The notes under the pieces are model-generated. The model saw only the letters and a program-made list of their open reading frames with translations, had not been told where the DNA came from and ran no database searches. From DASSUW01 sp963806395 (GTDB lineage Bacteria; Actinomycetota; Thermoleophilia; Solirubrobacterales; Solirubrobacteraceae), in the NCBI GenBank assembly GCA_963806395.1, contig CAWDYI010000019.1, positions 186,001 to 250,000 of the forward strand: a stretch of 64,000 nt of DNA, in the 5' to 3' direction. Positions 24,284 to 33,048 of this stretch are shown in pieces. Made by a program: the position numbers and the translations under genes. Every line of letters begins with the position of its first letter. Within the stretch, counting starts at the first letter, position 1.

Positions 24284-25107
24284 GTGGTCATCCCCGTGGT
24301 CTGCCCGCCGCTGGCGGTGATGACCTGGCCGTGAACGAAATTCGACCACGGAGTGCACAGCAGGAAGATCGCACCGGCCGCCTCTTCGGGCATGGCCGGG
24401 CGGCCGAGCGGGATGATCTGCCCCGCTGCCTCGCGCATGCGGTCCGGGATGCCGAGCGGGATCTCGACCCCGTCCTTCGCGAACGTCCCGCCCTCCGTGG
24501 CCGATGCGGTCAAGCGCGTCTCCACGAACCCGAAGGCGACCGCGTTCACGTTGACCTTGAACGACCCCCACTCGCGCGCGAGCGTCTTCGTCATGCCCAC
24601 CAGCCCGGCCTTCGCGGTCGCGTAGTTGACCTGCCCGAGGTTTCCCTGGGTGCCGGCGATCGACGTCACGTTGACCACCTTGCGGAACACCTCGCGGCCC
24701 TCGGCGGCCTCCTGCTTGGCCGGCTCGCGCAGGTGCGGCGCGGCGGCCCGCAGGATCCGGAAGGGGACGACGGTGTGGATCTCGAGCATGGCCCGGAACT
24801 GGTCGTCGCGCATCTTGTGGGCCATCCCGTCCCACGTGTAGCCGGCGTTGTTGACGACGATGTCGAGGCCCCCGAACGCGTCCACCGCGACGCGGACGAG
24901 CTCCTCGGCGACGCCGTCGGCGGTCAGGTCGCCTGTGTGGACGGCCGTCTCGCCGCCGATCTCGGAGGCGGCCCGCTCCGCCGCCTCGGCGTCGAGGTCG
25001 TTGATCAGCACCCGGGCGCCGTGCTCGGCGAGGAGCGCGGCGGTGGCCCGCCCGATGCCTCGGGCGGACCCCGTCACGATTGCGGCCTTGCCGTCGAGGA
25101 CGCCCAT
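24280..25107 (-). CDS. Short-chain dehydrogenase/reductase (FabG/HSD-like)
   Basis: The 275-residue protein has the NAD(P) motif VTGSARGIGRATA, NNAG, and the catalytic NVTSIAG...YATAKAG (Ser, Tyr, Lys). It ends GQVITASGGQTTG, as 3-oxoacyl-ACP reductases do. It is longer than FabG, with an insert at LREPAKQEAAEGREVFRK, as in SDRs paired with MaoC hydratases in beta-oxidation-like routes. It would oxidise the 3-hydroxyacyl-CoA made by the hydratase. Confidence 0.88.
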   Translation of the reverse strand: MGVLDGKAAIVTGSARGIGRATAALLAEHGARVLINDLDAEAAERAASEIGGETAVHTGDLTADGVAEELVRVAVDAFGGLDIVVNNAGYTWDGMAHKMRDDQFRAMLEIHTVVPFRILRAAAPHLREPAKQEAAEGREVFRKVVNVTSIAGTQGNLGQVNYATAKAGLVGMTKTLAREWGSFKVNVNAVAFGFVETRLTASATEGGTFAKDGVEIPLGIPDRMREAAGQIIPLGRPAMPEEAAGAIFLLCTPWSNFVHGQVITASGGQTTGMTT

Positions 25108-26354
25108 CAGAACGTGTAGTCCTCGGCGTCGGCCGCGGTCTCGGCTTCGCCGAGCGGTTCGAGGCCGCCCGGGGCGTCCTTACTCACCTTGGCCACGTAC
25201 ACGAGGCGGCTCGGCGGCTCGGCGGGATCGGTGAAGTCCAGCGTCCCGGCGATGGTGCCGCCGGTGTCGAGCGCGTCGATCGACCGCAGCGCGTCAAGCA
25301 CGCCCTGGCGCGTGAGGTCCTTGTTCTCGCACGCCTTCGTGAGCGCGGCGTCGGCGATCTGCGCGCCGGCGTACGCGTACAGCGAGCCGTTCGAGGACGG
25401 GGTGCCCTTGGGGTACGCCTTCTCGTAGGCGTCCAGGAACTTCTTCACGCCCTCGGCGTCGAGGCCGAGCGGCGCCATCGAGGAGACGACGTAGTAGTTG
25501 GCGACGAGGGCGTCCGCCGCCGGCGTGGTGAGCAGCTGCGGCGTCCAGCCGGGCCCGTTGGCGACGATCGGGACGTCGAGCTTCTGCGAGGCGGCGATGC
25601 CGGCCAGCGATGCGGCCTGCGGAGGCGCCGCGGAGAACAGGATCGCCTTGACCTGTGCGCGCCGGAAGGCTGCGACCTGGCCCGTCATGTCGGTCTCGGC
25701 CGGCGTGATCTTCTGCTCGACGACCTTCAGGCCGTGCTTGTCCGCGGCGTACTTGGAGCCCTTCAGGGCGTTCTCGCCGTAGTCGCCCTCGAAGTACAGG
25801 TGGCCGATCGTGTCGCCGTCCTTGATCCCGTGCTCGCGCATGAGGAAGTCGACGGCGTTGATCGCCTCGATGTCGTACGTGGTGCCGGCGATCGCGACGT
25901 TCTCGTTGGGCAGGATGTCCGACGTCCAGCCGGCGAAGTTCAGGAACATCCCCTCCTGCTCGACCGAAGGCAGGAGCGCCGAGGTGATCGAGGATCCGAG
26001 GACGAGGCCGAGGCCGATGACGTCGCCGGACAGCTGCTGATAGGCCGCGACCGCCTTCTGCGGGTCATAGCCGGTGTCCTGGACGGCCACCTCGATCTGA
26101 CGTTCGCAGATGCCCCCGGCCTCGTTCCTGGCGTCCCAGTACAGCTTCGCGCCTTCCATCATCGCCTTCCCGTTGGGCGCGAACACGCCGGACAGGTCCG
26201 GCAGGTAGCCGAGCGTGATGGTGTCTGCGGTGGCGCCTGGGCCGGTCTTGACGCCGCCGCCGGCCGCGTCTCCGTCGTCGTCTGCGCCCTTGCCGCAGGC
26301 GGCCACCGCGAAGGCGAGCGCCACGACCACGGTTCCGAACAGTCGTCTGCTCAT
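25107..26354 (-). CDS. ABC transporter substrate-binding lipoprotein (LivJ/LivK type)
   Basis: The 415-residue protein begins with a lipoprotein signal (VVVALAFAVAACGKG; the lipobox Cys is near residue 21). It has the type I periplasmic-binding fold: ITLGYLPDLSGVFAPNGKAM, a central GDTIGHLYFEGDYGENALKG, and DVPIVANGPGWTPQLL. The transporter genes follow in order downstream, so this is the solute receptor. The co-transcribed acyl-CoA enzymes suggest an organic-acid or aromatic ligand rather than amino acids; that is inference. Confidence 0.88.
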   Translation of the reverse strand: MSRRLFGTVVVALAFAVAACGKGADDDGDAAGGGVKTGPGATADTITLGYLPDLSGVFAPNGKAMMEGAKLYWDARNEAGGICERQIEVAVQDTGYDPQKAVAAYQQLSGDVIGLGLVLGSSITSALLPSVEQEGMFLNFAGWTSDILPNENVAIAGTTYDIEAINAVDFLMREHGIKDGDTIGHLYFEGDYGENALKGSKYAADKHGLKVVEQKITPAETDMTGQVAAFRRAQVKAILFSAAPPQAASLAGIAASQKLDVPIVANGPGWTPQLLTTPAADALVANYYVVSSMAPLGLDAEGVKKFLDAYEKAYPKGTPSSNGSLYAYAGAQIADAALTKACENKDLTRQGVLDALRSIDALDTGGTIAGTLDFTDPAEPPSRLVYVAKVSKDAPGGLEPLGEAETAADAEDYTF

Positions 26355-27427
26355 GCGAGCTTCTCCTTGACCTCTGGGGACGGGCGCGCGCGGCGGACGA
26401 GCCCGGCGAGCCCATCGCGCGCGAACAGCAGGACGGCGACGATCGCGGCGCCGTAGACGAAGCGGCTGAACTCCGACGCGCCGACGCCGCCGCTTCCCGG
26501 CTCGGCGAGCAACGGCAGCGAGCCGCTGTAGTGGTTGAGGACCAGCGGCAGCGCGGTCACGAAGACCGCTCCGGCGGCGGCACCGCCGACCGACCCGGCA
26601 CCGCCGATGACGATCATGACCAGGAAGTCGACCGACAGCAGGAACCCGAACGACTCCGGCACGATCCGACCGAAGGCCAGGGCCGTGAGCACGCCGCCGA
26701 GCCCCGCGTACATCGACGACACGGTGAACGCGGCGGCCTTGTAGCGGACGACGTCGACGCCCATCACCGCGGCTGCGACCTCGCTGTCGCGCACGGTGGC
26801 GAGCGCACGGCCGGGGCGGCTGCGTACGAGGTTGCGGCCGTACCAGATCGAGCCGGCCACGAGGACCAAGCCCACATACCAGAGCCGTTCCAGCTGGCCG
26901 TAGGGCACGCCAAAGACCGTCAGATCGTCGGGATCGGCGTTCGAGAAGCTGAAGCCGAGGACGCTGAGCGGCTCCACCGCGACGCCTTCGTAGCCACCCG
27001 TGATCCCGGTGGCGTTCTGGAGGACGTGCTGGCCGAGGAAGACCAGGCCCAGCGTGGCCAGACCGAGGTAGATCCCCCGCACACGTCCCGAGATCGGGCT
27101 GAAGAGCGCGCCGGCGACACCGGCCAGCGCAACCGCGCCGAGCACGGCCAGTATGGGCGGCAGCCCGAGTCCGGCAGGTCCGTCTGCGCCCGGGACGTCC
27201 CTGCCGGCCAGGAAGGCGTAGCCGTAGGCGCCGATGGCCACGAAGAAGGCGTGACCCAGCGAGAGCTGCCCCGCGACGCCGACGAGCAACGTGAGGCCGA
27301 TCGCGGCGACGACGGCGCCCATGGCGAAGAGCGCCGTCTGCAGCCAGAAGCTCTCGAGATAGAGCGGGAGGGCCGCGAGAACCACGACGGCCCCGGCGCC
27401 GACCGCGAGGCGCAGCAGCCTAGACAC
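26351..27427 (-). CDS. Branched-chain amino-acid-type ABC permease (LivM)
   Basis: The 358-residue membrane protein has about nine helices. The family block GQLSLGHAFFVAIGAYGYAF lies near residue 55, and RSRPGRALATVRDSEVAAAV (the coupling loop that contacts the ATPase) near residue 205. It pairs with the LivH-type permease encoded upstream in the same operon and overlaps the binding-protein gene by 4 bases. Confidence 0.88.
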   Translation of the reverse strand: MSRLLRLAVGAGAVVVLAALPLYLESFWLQTALFAMGAVVAAIGLTLLVGVAGQLSLGHAFFVAIGAYGYAFLAGRDVPGADGPAGLGLPPILAVLGAVALAGVAGALFSPISGRVRGIYLGLATLGLVFLGQHVLQNATGITGGYEGVAVEPLSVLGFSFSNADPDDLTVFGVPYGQLERLWYVGLVLVAGSIWYGRNLVRSRPGRALATVRDSEVAAAVMGVDVVRYKAAAFTVSSMYAGLGGVLTALAFGRIVPESFGFLLSVDFLVMIVIGGAGSVGGAAAGAVFVTALPLVLNHYSGSLPLLAEPGSGGVGASEFSRFVYGAAIVAVLLFARDGLAGLVRRARPSPEVKEKLA

Positions 27428-28310
27428 GAGTCACCTCCCTCGTGCCGAACAGTCCGGACGGTCGCACGAGCAGCACGAGCAGCATCACGACGAACGGCGC
27501 GACGGTCCCGATGCCGCGGCCGAGGAACGCCAGCTCGTCCTGGTAGCCCGCCGTCAGCACCGACACGACGCCGATGATCAGTCCGCCGATCACTGCGCCC
27601 TCCGGCGAGTCGAAGCCGCCGAGGACGACGGCCGGGATGGCGGCCAGCGCCACGAGTCCGACACTGCCCGTGACGCCGGCGGCCGGGAACGACGTCAGGA
27701 ACAACCCACCGACGGCCGCCAGCGCGCCGGCGAGCGCCCAGGCGCCGGCCGCGACGCGGTTCAGCCGGATGCCCATCAGCGCAGCGGTCTCCCCGTCCTC
27801 CGCGGCCGAGCGCATCGCCACGCCCCAATCGGTGACCTTGACGGCGACCGCCAGCGCGGCGACCAGCACGAGCGCGACCGCGCCCGCGACGACGCGCGAC
27901 GCGGGGACGCGGATGCCGGCGACCTCGACCACGTCGGCGCCCCACGGCGCGCCGATGCTGATGACATCCGTGCCGATCTCGCGTGTGAGCTCTGTCAGCA
28001 GCAGGATGTCGACGCCGAGCGTGAGGATGGCCAGCGTGCCGAGGTCGGCTCGCCGGATCCGGCGGATCAGCACCGCGTCGATGACCAACGACACGAACGC
28101 CGCCGTGGCGATCCCGACCACGACCGCCGGCCAGAAGCCGATCGACTCGTGCAGGCGCCCGATGACATAGGCGCCGAGCAGCACCAGCGAGCCCTGGGCG
28201 AAGTTGATCACGCCCGTGGCTCGGAAGATGGTCACGAAACCAAGCGCGACCAGGGCGTAGATCGCGCCCAGGAACAGCCCGCCGACGAGCAGCGTGACGA
28301 ACTGGTTCAC
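27420..28310 (-). CDS. Branched-chain amino-acid-type ABC permease (LivH)
   Basis: The 296-residue protein begins MNQFVTLLVGGLFLGAIYAL and continues with VTIFRATGVINFAQGSLVLL, the standard LivH N-terminus. A coupling loop (AMRSAAEDGETAALMGIRLN) and LGGFDSPEGAVIGGLIIGV follow. The start is the GTG at 28310, which overlaps the stop of the ATPase gene. It forms the translocation pore with LivM. Confidence 0.88.
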   Translation of the reverse strand: MNQFVTLLVGGLFLGAIYALVALGFVTIFRATGVINFAQGSLVLLGAYVIGRLHESIGFWPAVVVGIATAAFVSLVIDAVLIRRIRRADLGTLAILTLGVDILLLTELTREIGTDVISIGAPWGADVVEVAGIRVPASRVVAGAVALVLVAALAVAVKVTDWGVAMRSAAEDGETAALMGIRLNRVAAGAWALAGALAAVGGLFLTSFPAAGVTGSVGLVALAAIPAVVLGGFDSPEGAVIGGLIIGVVSVLTAGYQDELAFLGRGIGTVAPFVVMLLVLLVRPSGLFGTREVTRV

Positions 28311-29896
28311 GGCGTGCCTCCCAGATAGGCGCGCCGTACCTCGGGGTCGCGCTGGACCTCGGCGGGGCTGCCGTCCGCGATCCGGCGGCCGAAGTCGAGC
28401 ACGGTGACGCGGTCGGCGATCCCCATCACGAACGCCATGTCGTGCTCGACGACCACGGCGGAGATCCCCAGCTCCGCGCGGGCGGACGCAATCGCCGCGG
28501 CCATCGCCGTCGCCTCGTCGCGCGTCATGCCCGCCACCGGCTCGTCGAGCAGCATCAGGCCTGGCTCGGCGCACAGCGCGCGCGCGAGCTCGACGCGCTT
28601 TCGCGTGCCGTAGGACAACGTGTGCACCGGCCGCTCGATCGCCGGCTCGAGGTCGAGCAGCGCCGCGATCTCCCGCACGCGGGCCTCGTGTCGGGCGCGC
28701 TCGCGGCGTGCGCGCGGCAGCCGCAGCCCGTCACCGAGAAAGCCCGCTCGCATGAGCCGGTGACGGGCCAGGAGCAGGTTGTCGAGCACGGTCGCGCTCG
28801 GCGACAGCGAGATGTTCTGGAACGTGCGCGAGACACCCAGAGCCGCGACCCGGTGAGGCCGCAGCCCGCGCAGCTCGCGGCCCCCGTAGCGGACGCTCCC
28901 GGTGGTCGCCGCGTAGACGCCGGAGAGCACGTTCAGGCACGTGGACTTGCCCGCGCCGTTCGGGCCGATGAGCGCGTGCATCGACCCAGGCGCCACCGTG
29001 AACGACACGTCGGAGAGCGCCGTGATGCCGCCGAATCGCACGGTGAGGTCCTCGACGACGAGCTCACCGGCGCGCTCCGTGGGCGGGGCGGTGGGTCGCA
29101 GCGAGATCGTGTGATCCTCGACGCCGAGATAGCGATCTCGCACCTGCGGGCTGTCGGCGAGGTCCCGAGCGGACCCCGCGAGCGAGACGGCGCCGACCTC
29201 GAGCACGATCGCGTCGTCCGCGACGGCGAGCGCCATCGCGGCGTTCTGCTCGACCAGCACGACGGTCACGCCCTGGCGGTTGATCTCGCGGATGACCTCG
29301 CCGATCTGCCCGACGATCCGGGGCGCGAGGCCCAGCGACGGCTCGTCGAGCAGCAGGACGCGCGGGCTTGCCATCAGCGCGCGGCCGATTGCCAGCATCT
29401 GCTGCTCTCCGCCCGACAGCAGTCCGGCGCGCTGGCCGCCGCGCTCGGCGAGGATGGGAAAGAGCTCGTGCACCCGCGCCCGCGCTCGCTCGCGCGCCGC
29501 CTTGTCGCGCGCGGCGAGGCCGCCGGCGCGCAGGTTCTCGGCCACGGTGAGGCGGCTGAAGACGCGCCGGCCCTCGGGCACCTGGACGACGCCGGCGCGC
29601 GCGATCCGCGCCGGATCGAGGCCGAGCAACGGGCGTGCGGCGAGCTCGATGGCACCGCCGGTCACCGACCCTCGCTGGCCCGCGAGCGTGCCTGAGATCG
29701 CGCGCAGGAGCGTCGTCTTGCCGGCGCCGTTGCTACCGAGGACGCCGAGGATCGCGCCCTCCGCGACGTCCAGCGAGACCTCGCGCAGCGCCTGCACGGC
29801 GCCGGCGTAGGCGACGCTCAGGTCACGGACGCTCAGCAGCGCCATGTCCTGACGGGCGGCACTGTCAGCGGCCTCGGCGAATGTCTCCCCCACCAC
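28307..29896 (-). CDS. Fused LivF-LivG double ABC ATPase
   Basis: The 529-residue protein holds two complete ABC domains. The first (about residues 20-255) is LivF-like: Walker A GSNGAGKTT, VVQVPEGRRVFSRLTVAENL, signature LSGGEQQM, Walker B LLLDEPSLGL. The second (about residues 275-528) is LivG-like: GPNGAGKSTCLNVLSGVY, SRTFQNI, signature LSYGTRKR, LMLLDEPVAGM, and the C-terminal ISAVVVEHDMAFVMGIADRV. In most bacteria these are separate proteins. The signature of the second half (LSYG) is family-normal for LivG. The GTG at 29896 has a GAGGAG site 6 bases upstream and is preferred to a TTG at 29917. Confidence 0.9.
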   Translation of the reverse strand: MVGETFAEAADSAARQDMALLSVRDLSVAYAGAVQALREVSLDVAEGAILGVLGSNGAGKTTLLRAISGTLAGQRGSVTGGAIELAARPLLGLDPARIARAGVVQVPEGRRVFSRLTVAENLRAGGLAARDKAARERARARVHELFPILAERGGQRAGLLSGGEQQMLAIGRALMASPRVLLLDEPSLGLAPRIVGQIGEVIREINRQGVTVVLVEQNAAMALAVADDAIVLEVGAVSLAGSARDLADSPQVRDRYLGVEDHTISLRPTAPPTERAGELVVEDLTVRFGGITALSDVSFTVAPGSMHALIGPNGAGKSTCLNVLSGVYAATTGSVRYGGRELRGLRPHRVAALGVSRTFQNISLSPSATVLDNLLLARHRLMRAGFLGDGLRLPRARRERARHEARVREIAALLDLEPAIERPVHTLSYGTRKRVELARALCAEPGLMLLDEPVAGMTRDEATAMAAAIASARAELGISAVVVEHDMAFVMGIADRVTVLDFGRRIADGSPAEVQRDPEVRRAYLGGTP

Positions 29897-29920
29897 GCGA
29901 TTCTCCTCGCGTCGCAACAG

Positions 29921-29949
29921 TATCAGGCTGCCTGATGTATGTCAGGTAG
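29921..29949. promoter_or_regulatory. Probable MarR operator upstream of the liv-type operon
   Basis: CTGCCTGA (29928-29935) and TCAGGTAG (29942-29949) form a near-perfect dyad. The longer motif TATCAGGCTGCCTGA at 29921-29935 recurs as TATCAGGCTACTTGA in front of the MarR gene (30461-30475). Shared sites imply that one regulator controls both. Confidence 0.6.
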
Positions 29950-29953
29950 CTTG

Positions 29954-30415
29954 CTACTTGTCCGGCAGGCCCGCGCCGAGGTGATGCACGCAGTCCTTGA
30001 GCGCCTTCAGAAGCTGCGCCCGGCCCTCGTCGTCGAGGTCCGCGAGCATCCGGCTCTCCATCTCGTCGACCGCCTGCCCGCAGCGCCCGAGGACGTCGTG
30101 CCCGGCGTCGGTCAGCGTCATCTCGAGCACCCGGCCGTGGTTGGCGGCGGGCGAGCGCGCGACCAGACCGTTACGCTCGAGCGCCGCGATTACCTCGTTC
30201 ATCGACTGCGGCGTGACGTAGCTGCGGCGGGCGAGCTGCGCGTTGGACAGGCCGGCTCGGTCTCGCAGGATCGACAGCGCCGTGTACTGGGGGACGGTCA
30301 GCCCGTGCGGCGCAACGAGGCGCCCGATCTCCCTGCGCAGCGCACGGTCCAGGCGGCCGACGACGTAGGAGATCCGCGGCGCGACCTTCGGGCTCGCGGT
30401 CCTCGACGAACTCAC
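29954..30415 (-). CDS. MarR-family transcriptional regulator
   Basis: The 153-residue winged-helix protein has the MarR order: YVVGRLDRALRREIGRLVAP, LTVPQYTALSILRDRAGLSN, AQLARRSYVTPQSMNEVIAA (recognition helix), LERNGLVARSPAANHGRVLE (wing), and a dimerisation C-terminus. It sits just upstream of the transporter-catabolic operon in the same direction, and its motif occurs in both promoters. The start is uncertain: a GTG at 30415 is used here, and a TTG at 30478 would add 21 residues and place the operator inside the gene. Ligand unknown. Confidence 0.82.
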   Translation of the reverse strand: MSSSRTASPKVAPRISYVVGRLDRALRREIGRLVAPHGLTVPQYTALSILRDRAGLSNAQLARRSYVTPQSMNEVIAALERNGLVARSPAANHGRVLEMTLTDAGHDVLGRCGQAVDEMESRMLADLDDEGRAQLLKALKDCVHHLGAGLPDK

Positions 30416-30460
30416 ACGCCGACGGTAGCAGCGCGGTGCCGAACATCTCAGGCTGCCGAA

Positions 30461-30475
30461 TATCAGGCTACTTGA
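30461..30475. promoter_or_regulatory. Second copy of the MarR-type motif
   Basis: TATCAGGCTACTTGA matches the site before the transporter operon at 13 of 15 positions. A half-match TCAGGCTGCC lies at 30448-30457. The site is between the divergent MarR and lipase genes, so it could control both. Confidence 0.55.
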
Positions 30476-30513
30476 CAACAGACGTACGCTGGCGGGGAGC
30501 GAGAGGAGACGCG

Positions 30514-31887
30514 ATGCTTCCGGTGAGAGTGCGGCTGGCCTGCGCTGTCGTCAGCGCCACCGTGGCCATGGCGATGGCGACCCCGGCGGCCGCGGCGCCG
30601 CCGACGTGCACGAATCCGACGGTCACATGCGTCACCGGTACCGCCGGCGACGGCTCCACGTTCAAAGCGGAGGTCCCGCCGGACTGGAACGGGACGCTGC
30701 TGCTCTACAGCCACGGCTACGTGCCTCCCTTCGTCCCCAACCCGCCCGCCGAGGACGCGGGCAACCGCGCGGTCGCCGACCACCTGCTCGCCGAGGGCTT
30801 CGCGCTCGCCGGATCCTCGTACGCGTCGAACGGCTGGGCCGTGGAGGACGCGTTGCGCGATCAGATCGATCTGCTCGACCGCTTCGATGACCGCTTCGGC
30901 GAGCCACGCCGCACGATCGCCTGGGGCCACTCGATGGGCGGGATGATCAGCGCCGGACTCGTCCAGCGCAACCCGCGCCGGTTCGACGGTGCGCTCCCCT
31001 TCTGCGGCATCCTCGCCGGCGGGGTCGGCCTCTGGAACCAGAACCTCGACCTGCAGTACGCGATCAAGACGCTGCTGTCGGCCGACCCCGATCCGGCCGT
31101 CTCGGTCCCCGCCTCGCAACTCCAGCTCGTGCACATCACGAACTGGCAGACGAACGTCGCGCTCGCCAACGCGGCCATCACCGCCGCTCAGGCAACGCCG
31201 CGCGGCCGCGCGCGGCTGGCTCTGGCCGCAGCACTGTTCAACCTTCCTGACTGGTATGAGGTCGGTACGGAGCGGCCCGCGCGCGAAAACTACACGGCGC
31301 GCCAGCAGAACCAGTTCCGCGCCCTGCAGTTCCAGCTCGCGTTCATCTTCGGATTCCGCGCCGAGCTCGAGCAACGCGCCGGCGGCAACCCGTCATGGAA
31401 CGTCGGCGTCGACTACGGGCGAATGCTGGCCCGCTCTGGAATGCGCGAACTGGCCCTGGCGCTCTACCGGCAGACGGGACTCGACCTACGCCGGGACCTG
31501 CGCCTGCTCGAACGTGCGCCGCGCGTGCGCTCCGATTTGAAAGCGACCGCCTACCTGATCCGCAACATCGTCTACGACGGCCGCGTCCGCGTGCCGGTCC
31601 TCACCGTGCACACCACGGCCGACGGCCTCGTCGTCTCGCCGCACCAGACCGCATACCGTGACGCCGTGCGGCGGGCCGGACGGGCCCGGCTGCTCGAGCA
31701 GCTCTACGTCGACCGGCCAGGACACTGCTCGTTCAGCGACGCCGAGACGCTCGCTGCGCTCGACGTGCTCCTCGAACGCCTCGACCGCGGCCGCTGGCCG
31801 AGCGATCGCGACAGCGCGTTCGTTGAGTACGAGCCGCCGCCCTTCCTGCGGCCGTTTGACCTTGCGTGGCCGTTCCTTCGCCGGTGA
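30514..31887 (+). CDS. Secreted alpha/beta-hydrolase (lipase/esterase-like)
   Basis: The 457-residue protein has a signal peptide (VRLACAVVSATVAMAMATPA, cleaved after AAA). The hydrolase core has LLLYSHGYVPPF (oxyanion region) and the nucleophile elbow IAWGHSMGGMISAG (Ser). The acid and base are likely in LTVHTTADGLV (Asp) and RPGHCSFS (His). The ATG at 30514 has a GAGAGGAG site. It is divergent from the MarR gene and may be controlled by it, perhaps releasing the substrate taken up by the transporter; that is inference. Confidence 0.85.
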   Translation: MLPVRVRLACAVVSATVAMAMATPAAAAPPTCTNPTVTCVTGTAGDGSTFKAEVPPDWNGTLLLYSHGYVPPFVPNPPAEDAGNRAVADHLLAEGFALAGSSYASNGWAVEDALRDQIDLLDRFDDRFGEPRRTIAWGHSMGGMISAGLVQRNPRRFDGALPFCGILAGGVGLWNQNLDLQYAIKTLLSADPDPAVSVPASQLQLVHITNWQTNVALANAAITAAQATPRGRARLALAAALFNLPDWYEVGTERPARENYTARQQNQFRALQFQLAFIFGFRAELEQRAGGNPSWNVGVDYGRMLARSGMRELALALYRQTGLDLRRDLRLLERAPRVRSDLKATAYLIRNIVYDGRVRVPVLTVHTTADGLVVSPHQTAYRDAVRRAGRARLLEQLYVDRPGHCSFSDAETLAALDVLLERLDRGRWPSDRDSAFVEYEPPPFLRPFDLAWPFLRR

Positions 31888-31921
31888 CAGCGAGCGACAA
31901 CTCGCCCCCGGGCCGTTGTGC

Positions 31922-31983
31922 CTTCAAGACCGGCAAGCGGCCGTAGCCCGGTCGTTGGTAGGTTCGATTCCTGCGCCGCTCGG
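31922..31983 (+). repeat. Third, slightly degenerate copy of the selC 3' half
   Basis: It matches the 62-bp attachment repeat except for about three substitutions (CTTCAAGACC for CTTCAAAACC, GGCAAG for GGCAGG, and the last bases CGG). The differences show that it is older than the two perfect copies. It lies 14.4 kb to the right of attR. Confidence 0.85.
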
Positions 31984-32023
31984 CTGAGCTAGTGGCCGCT
32001 GCGCCCGATGCCGAAGACGCGCG

Positions 32024-32251
32024 ATGCTCGGCAACCCCACGCTGACCGAGGTCGGGCCGGACCACCAGCCAGGCACTGCTCGCGCTCTCGGGCGTTTCGC
32101 ACGGCATCGGGACGCCGGCCACGGCGCGGACGCGTTCGCGACGACGTTCTGGTGGGTGCTGGGCGCCACCGTGTTGACGGCGCTGCCCGCGCCGGCACTG
32201 GCGCGCTTCCCGGCGCCGGCACCGGCGGCGGCCGAGCCGGTGCCCGCGTGA
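32024..32251 (+). pseudogene. C-terminal stub of an MFS (DHA2-like) transporter
   Basis: The final 40 residues (DAFATTFWWVLGATVLTALP to ALARFPAP) match the last membrane helix and tail of DHA2-family drug exporters. Everything upstream of this helix is missing and is replaced by the third selC repeat 40 bases away. It looks like the remnant of a gene cut by an integration or deletion event. Confidence 0.55.
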
Positions 32252-32292
32252 GCACTGTCCCCCGCTCAGGCAGCTAGCCTTCGCGCTGGTCA

Positions 32293-32901
32293 ATGCTCAC
32301 GTTCCTCGGCCTGTCGGTGCTGCTGATCCTGACGCCCGGTCCGAACCAGGCGCTGCTCACCACCCGCGTGCTGAGCGGTGGGCGCGCCGCCGGCTGGGCG
32401 GTCGTGCGCGGGCTGTCGGGCGGGATGGCCCTGCACGTGGTCGCCGCGACCGTGGGCTTGAGTGCGCTGCTGGCGTCGAGCTCGACCGTGTTCGGCTGGG
32501 TCAAGCTGCTCGGCGGCGCGTACCTGGTCTACCTGGGCGCGGCGGCCTTCCTGCGCGCCCGGCGGCGCGCTGACGAGGACGCCGCGCCGGTGCCGCGCGA
32601 GCGGTCGGGATCGCCGTTCCGCGACGGCCTGATGAGCATGTCGCTGAATCCGAAGGCGGGCGTGTTCTTCGTCGCCGTCGTGCCGCAGTTCGTGACGCCC
32701 GGCCCGGGCGCCTCGGGGCGCGTCGCGCTGCTGCTGTGCATCTACGGCGCGCTCTGCGTGGTGTTCTGGTCGAGCTTCGTGCTGCTCCTGCACGGTGCCC
32801 GGGAGCTCGTGCGCCGCCCCGCGGTCCGCCGCGGCCTCGAGCGCGTCACGGGCTGCGCGCTCGTCGGGCTCGGCGTGCGCCTCGCCGCCGGCCGTCCGTA
32901 A
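32293..32901 (+). CDS. LysE/RhtB-family amino-acid exporter
   Basis: The 202-residue membrane protein has the family N-terminus FLGLSVLLILTPGPNQALLT (PGPxxxL motif) and six predicted helices, including GWVKLLGGAYLVYLGAAAFL and FRDGLMSMSLNPKAGVFFVA (the NPKA motif). LysE/RhtB proteins export amino acids or their analogues. It stands alone with an ATG at 32293. Confidence 0.85.
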   Translation: MLTFLGLSVLLILTPGPNQALLTTRVLSGGRAAGWAVVRGLSGGMALHVVAATVGLSALLASSSTVFGWVKLLGGAYLVYLGAAAFLRARRRADEDAAPVPRERSGSPFRDGLMSMSLNPKAGVFFVAVVPQFVTPGPGASGRVALLLCIYGALCVVFWSSFVLLLHGARELVRRPAVRRGLERVTGCALVGLGVRLAAGRP

Positions 32902-33048
32902 CAGGCGCGCCACTCCGGCGCTCCGGCAGGCGGCCGATTCGCCGTCGCGGCCAACACGAGCCGCGCTCTCGTGACGCATGATACGTTCGCGCCGGAGAGC
33001 GGCCCCCGGCGTACCCGGGGGAGGCGCGGTGGCCGGACAAGGAGGCAC

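Larger units (their letters stand above)
17548..31983. mobile_element. Possible second, older island between selC repeats
   Basis: The stretch is bracketed by attR of the first island and the degenerate third selC copy, and its right end abuts a truncated MFS gene. No integrase is present. The genes (ABC exporter, acid catabolism, transporter) look like ordinary chromosomal cargo and are intact. Tandem accretion at one tRNA is a common pattern, but this could also be a chance duplication of the tRNA end. Confidence 0.35.
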
